Of a DNA stretch of 64,000 nucleotides, positions 56,419 to 64,000 are shown in pieces (the stretch's first letter is position 1; each line of letters starts with the position of its first letter). The translations under genes and the position numbers were made by a program. The stretch lies in assembly GCA_019637225.1 (NCBI GenBank), contig JAHBWC010000019.1:34129-98128 (forward strand). Reading direction: 5' to 3'. The notes under the pieces were generated by a model. The model did not search any database. It saw nothing but the letters and a program-made list of their open reading frames with translations, and had not been told where the DNA came from. This DNA comes from Labilithrix sp. (GTDB lineage: Bacteria > Myxococcota_A > Polyangia > Polyangiales > Polyangiaceae).

Positions 56419-56837
56419 CGTGGGTAACCTCGGGAGGATGGGGCGTTCGAGCCCGGCAGCAGCAGCTCTACTGCTGGAAGGGCGAGGACCGCGGCAGCAT
56501 GGGCTGTACCAACACCGGAGTCGCAAGACTCCGCATAGAACGAGGGTTACTCGGACGGACCAGCGGGGCAAGATGCCACGCTCGGTGCTTCGTGTCACGA
56601 GTGGGACACCGGTCGAGACGCGCGTCGAAGGGGGCTAGACCCATCCGATCGGTCCACGAGGGACGTCGCCTCGTGGAGAAGCGGCGCGACCGAGCGGCTC
56701 AGGCCGTCCAAGCCAGGGATCGTCGGAGCGCGACGAACAACCTGCTCACGCAGGACTCAGGCCGCGAGGGCGGGCGTCGGCCGCCGCGTCGTGTTCGTCG
56801 GAGGCGTCCGACGCGAGCGCGCCCCGCGCGACCCGCG
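56419..56837. other. 419-bp intergenic region between two minus-strand regulator genes
   Basis: No convincing gene is seen. The part next to the NtrC-type gene should contain its promoter and leader. It holds a 6-bp hairpin with a GCAA tetraloop (GGAGTC-GCAA-GACTCC, 56517-56532), a GNRA loop typical of stable RNA, about 100 bases upstream of the start codon. A leader RNA structure or small RNA is possible but not supported by anything further. Confidence 0.4.
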
Positions 56838-57254
56838 TCAGGGCCGCCGCACCCGCAGCGTCTGCGACGGACGCGCGCCGGCGAGAAGCTTCTCGACCTG
56901 CGCCGCCAAGACGGCGCCGGGAATGGGCTTAACGAGGAACGCATCGGCTCCCGCGAGGAGCGCGGCCTCGACGTCCTGCCGCGCGGAGAACGCCGTCAAG
57001 ACGATCACCGGGACGTCCTTCATGGTCGGATCCGTTCGCCACGCCCGCGCGAGCTCGAGGCCGTCACCGTCGGGGAGGCGGCAATCGAGCACGACCGCGT
57101 CGGGCCGTCGCTCGCGGGCGAGCCCGCGGGCCTGCTCGAGCCCGTCCGCCTGGATGACGTCGAAGCCGAAGTGGCGCAGGGTCGCGGTCGTGATGAGCTG
57201 CGCGTCGACGTTGTCCTCCACGACGAGCACGAGGCGGGGACGCGGGGGCTGCAT
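56838..57254 (-). CDS. Single-domain response regulator
   Basis: The 138-residue protein is a receiver domain: acidic VVEDNVD, Asp57 in VLDCRLPDGDG, Thr in VLTAFS and Lys in FLVKPI, followed by a short Arg-rich tail. No output domain is present. The start codon is part of a 7-bp inverted repeat (57250-57272) that could affect translation. It is one of several orphan receivers in this signalling region. Confidence 0.9.
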   Translation of the reverse strand: MQPPRPRLVLVVEDNVDAQLITTATLRHFGFDVIQADGLEQARGLARERRPDAVVLDCRLPDGDGLELARAWRTDPTMKDVPVIVLTAFSARQDVEAALLAGADAFLVKPIPGAVLAAQVEKLLAGARPSQTLRVRRP

Positions 57255-57272
57255 TCGTCCGAAAGGAATGCA
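57250..57272 (-). promoter_or_regulatory. Hairpin over the start codon of the receiver gene
   Basis: TGCATTC (57250-57256) and GAATGCA (57266-57272) are a perfect 7-bp inverted repeat with a 9-nt loop. The start codon of the receiver gene (57252-57254) lies in one arm. Masking of the start in the mRNA is possible. Confidence 0.3.
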
Positions 57273-57347
57273 GCAATCACGCCGCTGCGCATCGAAACGA
57301 CACGGGCACCCGAGGTACGGCGCGGACGCCGACCGGAGCCGCCGTGA

Positions 57348-57872
57348 TCAGCGAGCCTTCTTCCCGCCGGCGCGAGGCGGTCGCTTCGCCTTCTTCGCGG
57401 TGGGCGTCGCGGCGGGCGTCGCGGCAGCGGCGACGCCCGGCTCGTCCGCGGTCGCCGAGGCGGGCGCGGCCTCCGTCGGGGCGACCGGCGCCGGCGTGTC
57501 GTCGGGCGCCGACGGCAGGGACGGCAGCTCCGTCGGAGCCGGCGGGTTGGTCGCGAACTGCGTTCGATTCTTGACGTTCTTGTCGGGTCCCCAGATCGCC
57601 ACGCCGCCGATGCCGGCCGCGCCGACGACCATGACGATGAGCCCGAAGAAGAGCAACGTGTGGAGCCCCGAACGAGGCGCCGCCGAGGAGTGCCCGCGGC
57701 GTACCTGGACGCGCGGCGCGGACCCCTCCATCCAGAGCGGGGTCTCCTGAGGCGCGCGCACGTCCGGCATCGGCGGAGTCGACGACTCCGCCGGCACGTT
57801 CGCCGGCGCTCCCATGGGTGAAGCGTGATCCGCTTCCCAGTTCCCCATGGGCTCCACTCGAGCATCCTGCAT
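57348..57872 (-). CDS. Single-pass membrane protein with Ala/Pro-rich tail
   Basis: ATG 57870-57872 gives 174 residues; a TTG at 57884 would add four. About 70 hydrophilic N-terminal residues are followed by one transmembrane helix (LHTLLFFGLIVMVVGAAGIGGVAIW, near 65-90) and a Pro/Thr/Ala/Glu-rich tail ending in a Lys/Arg cluster (KKAKRPPRAGGKKAR). No domain is recognised. It could tether a partner at the membrane. It lies beside the receiver gene on the same strand with a 93-bp gap. Confidence 0.7.
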   Translation of the reverse strand: MQDARVEPMGNWEADHASPMGAPANVPAESSTPPMPDVRAPQETPLWMEGSAPRVQVRRGHSSAAPRSGLHTLLFFGLIVMVVGAAGIGGVAIWGPDKNVKNRTQFATNPPAPTELPSLPSAPDDTPAPVAPTEAAPASATADEPGVAAAATPAATPTAKKAKRPPRAGGKKAR

Positions 57873-58094
57873 GCCACCGATCAAGCCCCCAGATCTGCGG
57901 CGTTTTCAGGGGTAGCACCCCTCGAGACCGGATCGCCGTTGGCTCGGGACCGTCGCCGATGAATCAGGGTGAAGGGAGCCTTCGACCGCGGCTCGCGAGC
58001 GCAGAGAGCGCGAGCGCGAGGGGTGCCGCCGCGCCGCGTGGCCGGATGTCGACTTGCAGGTCCCAGGATCGAGACCTCACACTCTCGTCGGGCC

Positions 58095-58256
58095 ATGACC
58101 TTTCACGTCGTGCGCAGGCGAAGGCTCTGGTGTATCGACGATCCCAGGCACGAGGTAGGCGGGATGTTCGTCGACCTCGCGAGCGCGATCCGCTTCATCC
58201 GGCGCCACGCCGCCTCGGCTCGCATCGTGGTGCGCGCGGTGCCGACCGCACCTTGA
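58095..58256 (+). CDS. Small conserved-looking protein (53 residues)
   Basis: The ATG at 58095 encodes a basic 53-residue protein (FHVVRRRRLWCIDDPRHEVGG, then SAIRFIRRHAASARIVVRA). The beta start followed by a helix and a beta strand gives a small alpha/beta look. Codon use is regular and the stop lies 31 bp before kup. No family is known to me; a ribosome binding site is not obvious. Longer upstream starts would add Arg-rich sequence unlike a real N-terminus. Confidence 0.5.
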   Translation: MTFHVVRRRRLWCIDDPRHEVGGMFVDLASAIRFIRRHAASARIVVRAVPTAP

Positions 58257-58287
58257 GCTGCCAGCGCGCAGGACGGCGAGGCGCGAC

Positions 58288-60297
58288 GTGACCACGCCGG
58301 ACGCGCCGGCCGCGCCGTCTGCGCCAGACGCGCCGTCTGCGCCAGACGCGCCGTCTGCGCCAAACGTGCCGTCTGCGCCGCATGCGACCGCGCGGGCCGA
58401 AACGCCGGCGAAGCTCGGGCTTGCGCTCGGCGCGCTCGGCGTCGTCTACGGCGACATCGGCACCAACCCGCTCTACGCGCTGCAAGAGGCCTTCGGCGGC
58501 GCGGACGCGCTCGAGCGAACGCCCGCGAACCTCTTCGGCGTCCTGTCGCTCGTGTTCTGGTCGCTCGTCCTCGTCATCTCGCTGAAATACCTGTCGTTCG
58601 TCATGCGCGCGTCCAACGAGGGCGAAGGCGGCATCCTCGCGCTCCTCGCGCTCGTCCCGAAGACGGAGCCCGAGACGGGCTCTGCGCGCGCCAGGCCCGG
58701 CGCGCCGCCGGCCCAGCGGCCGGCGTGGATCGTCCTGCTCGTGCTCTTCGGTGCCGCGCTCCTCTACGGCGACGGCGTGATCACTCCGTCGATCTCCGTG
58801 CTCGCGGCGGTCGAGGGCCTGAAGACGGCCGCGCCCGCCACGGCGCGAGCCGTCGTGCCTCTCACGATCGCGATCCTCGTCGCGCTGTTCCTCGCGCAGA
58901 AGCGCGGCACCCATCGGATCGGGCGCGTCTTCGGCCCGGTGATGGTCGTCTGGTTCGTCGCCATCGCCGTGCTTGGCGCGCGCCAGATCGTCCTCGAGCC
59001 GCGCGTCCTGGTCGCGCTCGATCCGCGCTGGGCGCTCCGCTTCCTCCACGACGAGCCGCGCCACCTCGTCCACGTCCTCGGCGCGGTCGTCCTGACGATC
59101 GCCGGCGGCGAGGCGCTCTACGCGGACATGGGGCACTTCGGGCGGAGGCCCATACAGCTCGCGTGGTACGGCGTGGTCCTTCCGTCGCTCGTGCTCGCCT
59201 ACTTCGGTCAGGGCGCGCACCTCCTCAACTCACCGCTGCCCCCGCACGCGAGCACGTTCTTCGCCATCGTCCCTTCCTCGCTGGTGGTGCCGGTGGTGCT
59301 GCTCGCCACCGCGGCGACCGTGATCGCCTCGCAGGCGCTGATCTCGGGCGCGTACTCGCTCACGAACCAGGCCGTGGAGCTCGGCTACTTCCCCCGCGTC
59401 CGGATCCTCCACACGTCCGCCGAGCAGATCGGTCAGATCTACGTGCCGGTGATCAACGGCCTGATGATGGTGGCGTGCGTCGCGCTCGTCTCCGGGTTCG
59501 GCGCGTCGAGCCGGCTCGCGTCGGCGTACGGGCTCGCCGTGTCGGGGACGATGGCGATCACGTCGATCGCGTACTTCGTCGTCCTCCGCCGGCGGTTCGG
59601 CTGGCCCCTCCTCGTCTCTCTCTCTCTCGTCGGCGCGTTCTTGATCGTCGACCTCGGGTTCCTCAGCGCGAACCTCGCCAAGTTCTTCGCAGGCGGCTGG
59701 GTACCCGTCGGGATCGGCATCGTCGTCTACCTGCTGATGACGACCTGGACCAAGGGCCGGCGCGTGCTCGCCGAGACGCTCGCCGACCGCTACCTGCCGC
59801 TCGAGTCGTTCGTCGAGGACGTCGGGGCGAGCGGCGTCGCGCGCGTCCGCGGCACGGGCGTCTTCATGACGGCGCGCGTGGGCGGCACGCCGCTCGCGCT
59901 CCTCCACCACTTCAAGCACAACCAGGTCCTCCACGATCAGGTCGTCATCGTCCACGTCGTGACGACCAGCGTGCCGTTCGTCGCCGCCGACGATCGCGTG
60001 CGCGTCCGCACGCTCGAGAACGGCGTCTTCTCGGTCGTGGTGACGACCGGCTTCCTCGAGCGATCGAACGTCCCCGAGCACCTCGCCGCCTGCGCGCCTC
60101 TCGGGCTCGTCGTCGATCTCGCTCGGACGACCTACTACCTCGGCCACGAGACGCTCGTGCCCTCGAAGAAGAAGGGCATGATGACCTGGCGCAAGCAGCT
60201 CTTCGCGTTCGAGACCCGCAACGCCCAGAGCGCACCGCTCTACTTCGGCTTGCCCCCGAACCGCGTCGTCGAGCTCGGCATGCAGGTGGAGATCTGA
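58288..60297 (+). CDS. kup: Kup-type potassium uptake transporter
   Basis: The 669-residue protein is a KUP/HAK/KT family K+:H+ symporter in the inner membrane. The signature GVVYGDIGTNPLYAL is at the start of helix 1; further landmarks are YLSFVMRASNEGEGGILALLALVP, YGDGVITPSISVLAAVEGL and GGEALYADMGHFGRRPIQLAWY. About twelve transmembrane helices are followed by a cytoplasmic C-terminal domain of about 150 residues. The N-terminus before helix 1 is extended by a repetitive Pro/Ala/Ser segment (DAPSAP units) absent from E. coli Kup. Start is the GTG at 58288. Confidence 0.96.
   Translation: MTTPDAPAAPSAPDAPSAPDAPSAPNVPSAPHATARAETPAKLGLALGALGVVYGDIGTNPLYALQEAFGGADALERTPANLFGVLSLVFWSLVLVISLKYLSFVMRASNEGEGGILALLALVPKTEPETGSARARPGAPPAQRPAWIVLLVLFGAALLYGDGVITPSISVLAAVEGLKTAAPATARAVVPLTIAILVALFLAQKRGTHRIGRVFGPVMVVWFVAIAVLGARQIVLEPRVLVALDPRWALRFLHDEPRHLVHVLGAVVLTIAGGEALYADMGHFGRRPIQLAWYGVVLPSLVLAYFGQGAHLLNSPLPPHASTFFAIVPSSLVVPVVLLATAATVIASQALISGAYSLTNQAVELGYFPRVRILHTSAEQIGQIYVPVINGLMMVACVALVSGFGASSRLASAYGLAVSGTMAITSIAYFVVLRRRFGWPLLVSLSLVGAFLIVDLGFLSANLAKFFAGGWVPVGIGIVVYLLMTTWTKGRRVLAETLADRYLPLESFVEDVGASGVARVRGTGVFMTARVGGTPLALLHHFKHNQVLHDQVVIVHVVTTSVPFVAADDRVRVRTLENGVFSVVVTTGFLERSNVPEHLAACAPLGLVVDLARTTYYLGHETLVPSKKKGMMTWRKQLFAFETRNAQSAPLYFGLPPNRVVELGMQVEI
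58309..58380 (+). repeat. Four 18-bp tandem repeats at the N-terminus of kup
   Basis: Units of GACGCGCCGTCTGCGCCA occur at 58327-58344 and 58345-58362, with diverged copies at 58309-58326 and 58363-58380. They encode Asp-Ala-Pro-Ser-Ala-Pro repeats before the first helix. Confidence 0.8.
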
Positions 60298-60412
60298 GCC
60301 ACGCGGTCGCGCGGTCGCGCGGCGCGCGACGCCGCGCGCGCCCATGACGGGGCGCGTTTTTCGAGCCGCCGAGCGCGGGTCGGCGACCTACGTTCCAACC
60401 GAGGTATCCGTC

Positions 60413-60706
60413 ATGGTCGACCGGTCACCGCCCGTCCCGTCTCCCCCCTCGACCCGTCGCTCGCGCCTGAGGTTTCTGCTGCCGATCGTCTGGGTCGGCC
60501 TCGGCGTCCGCCTCGTGGTCGCGTTCTGGCGCGGCGAGTCCGTCCGCGAGGACTTCCTGTCGCTCGCCCTCGTCGCCTTCCTGATGACGACCGCGGTGCT
60601 CGGGAGCCGGATCTGGCTCTGGTTTCACGACCACTGGGATCGACTGCCGTTCGGACGCCGAGCGCCGGCGCTCTCGCCGCCTTCACCCTCCGGCGATCGC
60701 AGCTGA
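60413..60706 (+). CDS. Small two-helix membrane protein
   Basis: ATG 60413 gives 97 residues; a start at 60344 is less likely because the added part is Arg-rich and lacks a ribosome binding site. A Pro/Ser/Arg start is followed by two hydrophobic helices (FLLPIVWVGLGVRLVVAFW and LALVAFLMTTAVLGSRIWLWF) and a Pro/Ser-rich end. Function is unknown. It follows kup by about 115 bp on the same strand. Confidence 0.6.
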   Translation: MVDRSPPVPSPPSTRRSRLRFLLPIVWVGLGVRLVVAFWRGESVREDFLSLALVAFLMTTAVLGSRIWLWFHDHWDRLPFGRRAPALSPPSPSGDRS

Positions 60707-60730
60707 GCGCAGCGCGGGGCCCGAGCGCGA

Positions 60731-61234
60731 TCAGCGCGGGACCGGGAGCGCGATGGTGATGCAGGTGCCGTGATCGTCCGGCTCACGGCGGCTCTCGACG
60801 TCGATGCGCCCGTCGTGCGCCGCGACGATCTGCCGGACGAGCGAGAGCGCGAGACCGTCGGCGTGCACCGCGCCGCGGCGGCGCTCGAAGAGGAACGGGA
60901 GCTTGTCGCCGGGGATCCCGGGACCGTCGTCCTGGATGGAGATCGAGGCGGTGTCCGAGCCGCTCTCGTGCGTCACGTGCACGAGCACCGAGCCTCCGAC
61001 GTCTCCGCTCGTCTCCCCGTGCGCGACGTAGCGGAGCGCATTGCCCACGAGCGCCGTGACCGACCAGGCGAGCTTCTCGCGGTCGACGAGCAGGAGCGGC
61101 ACGTCGCCGAGGGTCGCGATGTGGAGATCAATCCGCGATCGGGCGGCTTGCTCGGCGAGCGGCCGCAAGCTCGCGCGGAGCAGCTCCGCTACGTCGGTCT
61201 CTTCGAGGTGGAGCGGGACGTGTTGCTCGGGCAT
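60731..61234 (-). CDS. Stand-alone HATPase domain protein
   Basis: The 167-residue protein is only a kinase-type ATPase domain: N-box SVTALVGNALRYVA, DDGPGIP, and the lid GLALSLVRQIVAAHDG. There is no H-box or dimerisation segment, so it cannot autophosphorylate. It could act as an anti-sigma-like kinase (RsbW-type) or lend ATPase function to a partner. The region between the DDGPG and lid motifs is short and has an Arg-rich FERRRGAVHADG. The closest neighbours are a small membrane protein and a hypothetical protein. Confidence 0.8.
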   Translation of the reverse strand: MPEQHVPLHLEETDVAELLRASLRPLAEQAARSRIDLHIATLGDVPLLLVDREKLAWSVTALVGNALRYVAHGETSGDVGGSVLVHVTHESGSDTASISIQDDGPGIPGDKLPFLFERRRGAVHADGLALSLVRQIVAAHDGRIDVESRREPDDHGTCITIALPVPR

Positions 61235-61342
61235 CGATCGCTAGCGTGGTTGGGCTCGGCGCCATCGTGAACCGCGCGCCGAGCGCGCGTCGAGGGGCAA
61301 CGCGCCGCGGCCGAGCCGTGCGGCACGACGACCGCTTCGCGC

Positions 61343-62167
61343 TCAGGAGCGCGCCCAGGTGTCCCGCTGATCGCGCTCGGATTGTCCGCCCCCGATGAGC
61401 ACGAGCTCCGTCCCTTCGTGGTCGAGGAAGACGGGATCGAGCGGCGTGCACCGCCGGTCGCCGAGGTCGTCCACGCGTCTCGGCTCCGGGCGCCCGGGAC
61501 GGCGAGGACGCTCCGAGACCACCGGCGCCACGTGATCGCGCAAGCGCCACCGCGACTCCGGGTTCTGCACGACCGCGACGTAGCTCGCGCGCGGCAGGAT
61601 GTGGAGCCGGCGCAGGAGCGTGGCCGAGATCGCCGCGCTCTCGCCGTCGAGCTCGTACATGAGGTGGGTGTGGTCACGGTGCGAGGTGATCGCGTAGGTC
61701 CCGCTGGCGACCTCGATCGCCGCCGCGGTCCGAGCGCCCCGCGCACGACGCGCGTAGGGCCGAGCTCCGCGACGGGCCGTCGCCGGACCGGCCGAGCCCA
61801 CGTGATCGACGTGGGCCGCCCGCCGTTCGCGGACGCGGGTGTCGGGCAAGCTCCGCTCGCTCAGCGAGACGCGACGGACGACGCTGCGGTTGCGCGGCGT
61901 GAGCGTGAACGACACGCACTCGACGTCGTCGACGCCGAGCGGCACGCCTGCCTCGACGCGCGGGCGAACGAAGAAGCGGATCCTCCCGCTCTCGACGACG
62001 AGGAACGACGCCTCCTCGAGCACCTGCCTCGTCGCGACCGCGGAGGGGTGCCGAGCCGCTTCGTGGGACGACGACGCAGCGACGGAGTCGATCTCGGCCG
62101 GCTCTGCGCGTTCGAGTCGTTCACCCGTTACCCAGGAGTCTTGCGGTAGCTCGGTTCGGACGTCCAT
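61343..62167 (-). CDS. Hypothetical protein
   Basis: The 274-residue protein has no signal or membrane segment. The N-terminal half includes VESGRIRFFVRPRVEAGVPLGVDDVECVSFTL; a central Arg/Ala-rich stretch (about 125-150) follows; the C-terminal half contains SGTYAITSHRDHTHLMYEL with three His, and it ends with DPVFLDHEGTELVLIGGG. The His cluster could bind a metal, but I recognise no family. The Arg-rich middle looks less conserved and could mark a linker. The gene is alone, and its upstream neighbour is about 200 bp away. Confidence 0.7.
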   Translation of the reverse strand: MDVRTELPQDSWVTGERLERAEPAEIDSVAASSSHEAARHPSAVATRQVLEEASFLVVESGRIRFFVRPRVEAGVPLGVDDVECVSFTLTPRNRSVVRRVSLSERSLPDTRVRERRAAHVDHVGSAGPATARRGARPYARRARGARTAAAIEVASGTYAITSHRDHTHLMYELDGESAAISATLLRRLHILPRASYVAVVQNPESRWRLRDHVAPVVSERPRRPGRPEPRRVDDLGDRRCTPLDPVFLDHEGTELVLIGGGQSERDQRDTWARS

Positions 62168-62311
62168 CGTGGAACCAATGTGCGTCTGCCGGCGTGTGAA
62201 GCGAGCGGGAGCGAGGTCGAGACGCTGTGGCTGAGCCGCGCGACGGAAGAGGCCGACCTCGGGTCAGCCTCTCCGCAACGGGACCGGCGCGAAGCGCGAG
62301 CATCATCCTCT

Positions 62312-62336
62312 GCTCGAGGGGTTTGACCCCTCGAGC
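62312..62336 (-). terminator. Hairpin downstream of the D/A/G-tailed lipoprotein gene
   Basis: GCTCGAGGGG, TTTGA loop and CCCCTCGAGC form a perfect 10-bp stem 29 nt after the stop of the minus-strand gene at 62366. Its location fits a terminator or 3'-protecting hairpin; there is no T-tract. Confidence 0.5.
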
Positions 62337-62365
62337 TCCGCGAATCGTCCAACTTGGATGGCTCT

Positions 62366-63154
62366 TCAGTTGCCGTCGGCGCCGTCCGCGCCCGCGTCGC
62401 TCGCGCCGTCGACGTCACCGCCGTCTTCCGAAGCGTCGGCGCCCGCGTCGTCCGCGCCGGCGTCCGGCGCAGGCTCGAAGGCCGGATTGTAGCCGGGCAT
62501 GCGGCAGCCCTTGGGATCGCCGTTGTTCGCGTTCGCCTGGGCGATGCACGCCGTCATCATGCGGGCGACCATCGTCTTCGTCGGAAGGCGGCAGAGGCCG
62601 TCCTTGCCCGACGCGCCGATCCACTTCCAGAGGCCGGAGCTCCAGGCGTAGCTCGACGTCGGATGACCGACCGAGTCCGTCGAGGCGTAGTCGTCGATCC
62701 AGCTCCAGAAGGAGCCGCTCCACATGCCACCCTGGAGCTCGCGCATCGCGACGGCCTCGGCCGGCGGATCGGCGAAGATCGCGTTGAAGCGGAACACCGC
62801 CGCCCACTGGCACTTCTTGCCGGTGTCGGTTCCCTGGTCCCAGCTCTTGTTGTTCGGGTACGGAACGTTCGGGTTCTTGAACCAGTCGAGGCCGCGCGTC
62901 GAGAAGCCGTTGGCCTGCGTGCCGACGGACGCGTTCGGGACCGGCACGTCGATGGCGTCGACGTTGATCTCGTACTGGTTGACGTCCGCGGCCGCGGTCT
63001 GGAGGGCCTTGAGCGTCGGATCGTTGTCGACCTGAGCTTGGCTGTAGGCGTCTTCGCCTTGTTCGGCGTCCTCCTCTTCGGTCGCTTGCGAGCAGCCGGC
63101 GAAGATGGCGAGGGTACCGAGGAAAAGGGCCCAGGGAGCAGTTCGGCGGTTCAC
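62366..63154 (-). CDS. Lipoprotein with Asp/Ala/Gly-rich tail, unknown function
   Basis: The GTG at 63152-63154 gives 262 residues and places a lipoprotein signal (WALFLGTLAIFAGCSQ, Cys near 21) at the N-terminus; another in-frame GTG at 63170-63172 is possible. The mature part has an acidic linker (EEEDAEQGEDAYSQAQ), a compact Trp-rich region (FRFNAIFADPPAEAVAMREL, MWSGSFWSWIDDYAS, SSGLWKWIG) with several Cys, and an Asp/Ala/Gly tail typical of Polyangiales surface proteins. Family unknown. Confidence 0.8.
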   Translation of the reverse strand: MNRRTAPWALFLGTLAIFAGCSQATEEEDAEQGEDAYSQAQVDNDPTLKALQTAAADVNQYEINVDAIDVPVPNASVGTQANGFSTRGLDWFKNPNVPYPNNKSWDQGTDTGKKCQWAAVFRFNAIFADPPAEAVAMRELQGGMWSGSFWSWIDDYASTDSVGHPTSSYAWSSGLWKWIGASGKDGLCRLPTKTMVARMMTACIAQANANNGDPKGCRMPGYNPAFEPAPDAGADDAGADASEDGGDVDGASDAGADGADGN

Positions 63155-63437
63155 GAAGCTCAGGTTCAGCACACAACGTACCACACGATTCCGCGGCGCC
63201 GCATTCAGTGATTTCAATGAGTTGAGTCGTGCCACCGGTCCGCGCGCGAGCCGCCGGTGGGGGACCATGGACTCACGATCCGTGTCCCACCCCGGCCGCC
63301 GCGGTGCGCCGGCCGGAGCGCCGCCCCGCGTTGCCGCCCGTGTCCGGGCCGACTATGTCCCGGGCGACGAAGGATGCGACGGCGACCGGCGGAAAGACGA
63401 CAGGCACGCCCCCTCCGCTCGAGGTGCTCTTCGTGCC

Positions 63438-64000
63438 ATGCGTGACGCCGAGAGCCTCCGCTTCGACGACGTCGTCACCTTCCTGACCGTGCATCACACG
63501 CGGTCGATCTCGGCGGCCGCGCGTCAGCTCCAGGTCACGCCCTCCCAGGTCAGCAAGGCCGTGGCGCGGCTCGAGGAGTTCGTCGGCGCGCAGCTGCTCG
63601 CGCGGGGCTCGCGCGGCGTCGCCGTCTCGATCGCCGGTCTCCGCGCGATCCCGATGCTCGAGGAGATCGCGCGCGGCGTGCGCGATCTGAAGAGCCAGCA
63701 GCCCGACGCGACGCCGATGGTCCGCGTCGCCGCGCCTTCGTCGATCCTCTCCTGCGTCGCGGGCGTCCTGGCGCGGAGCGCGCGGGGCGTGCGCTTCTCC
63801 TGCCTCGAGCTCGATCCGGCGCGCACCCGCGCGCTCGCGTTCGAGGACGTCTTCGACGTCGCGCTGCTCGCCGACGACCGCACGCTCGGCGAGCTCTATA
63901 CGCACGAGCCCCTCGGCGAAGCCGAGAGCTGCCTCTTCGCGCGGCCGTCGCTCGCCCAGCGGCTCGGTCCGGCGCCGGTGGCCATCGAGTCGCTGCGCGG
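63438..64000 (+). CDS. LysR-family transcriptional regulator, partial (cut by right edge)
   Basis: ATG 63438 opens a frame of at least 187 codons without a stop. The N-terminal winged HTH matches LysR regulators: FDDVVTFLTVHHTRSISAAARQLQVTPSQVSKAVARLEEFVGAQLLARGSRG. The effector domain begins after about residue 85 (ATPMVRVAAPSSILSC). The target is probably a neighbouring gene beyond the window. The divergent lipoprotein gene is 283 bp away. Confidence 0.9.
   Translation, partial: MRDAESLRFDDVVTFLTVHHTRSISAAARQLQVTPSQVSKAVARLEEFVGAQLLARGSRGVAVSIAGLRAIPMLEEIARGVRDLKSQQPDATPMVRVAAPSSILSCVAGVLARSARGVRFSCLELDPARTRALAFEDVFDVALLADDRTLGELYTHEPLGEAESCLFARPSLAQRLGPAPVAIESLR

Overview
This window is about 64 kb of very GC-rich, densely coded bacterial DNA. 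The protein content points to a myxobacterium-like member of Myxococcota, probably order Polyangiales. Supporting features are many Cys-rich or Asp/Ala/Gly-tailed lipoproteins, two Hanks-type Ser/Thr kinases with C-terminal membrane anchors, three sigma54 enhancer-binding proteins, a MYXO-CTERM-like C-terminus, and a very high density of two-component proteins. This placement is inferred from gene content only. There are no rRNA or tRNA genes, insertion sequences, prophage genes or CRISPR arrays, so the window looks like ordinary chromosome.

Left part (1-12.7 kb): a FecR-like lipoprotein cut by the window edge, a CopC-like protein, Cys-rich lipoproteins, a polytopic membrane protein and a lipoprotein serpin. 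These are followed by a FabH-type ketosynthase, a secreted protein and an RNase D-LpxB-glycosyltransferase run. Middle-left (12.7-25.2 kb): bioB, a large lipoprotein, an MBL-fold hydrolase translationally coupled to a GAF-sigma54 regulator, a small response regulator, a degenerate 5'-nucleotidase-like protein, a PilT/PilU ATPase, a lipoprotein-like protein, thiC and a GAF-class III nucleotidyl cyclase.

Middle (25.2-40.8 kb): a Ser/Thr kinase-TPR-SUMF1-fold operon, a secreted six-hairpin (GH94-like) lipoprotein, an FHA-sigma54 regulator divergent from a second Ser/Thr kinase, two divergent GT4 glycosyltransferases, a CHRD protein, a protein made of four 91-residue repeats, and a DUF2334 deacetylase-like protein.

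Right part (40.8-61.2 kb): a signalling island. Its core is a four-gene minus-strand operon: a 1795-residue soluble hybrid kinase with an array of 92-residue HAMP repeats (fungal Nik1-like layout), CheR, a receiver-less CheB, and a REC-PAS-GAF-kinase-REC protein. There is no chemoreceptor, CheA or CheW. A kinase-like protein with an eroded ATP site lies convergent to the operon and could act as its histidine phosphotransferase; this is inference. Around it are further small kinases, a receiver, an NtrC-type regulator, an M50-like protein lacking one zinc ligand, a DUF1801 protein with a histone H1-like tail and a Kup potassium transporter. The window ends with two hypothetical proteins and a truncated LysR regulator.

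The most interesting candidates are the Che/HAMP phosphorelay operon, the 91-residue-repeat protein, the secreted GH94-like lipoprotein, and several apparent pseudoenzymes (CopC-like, nucleotidase-like, M50-like, kinase-like).
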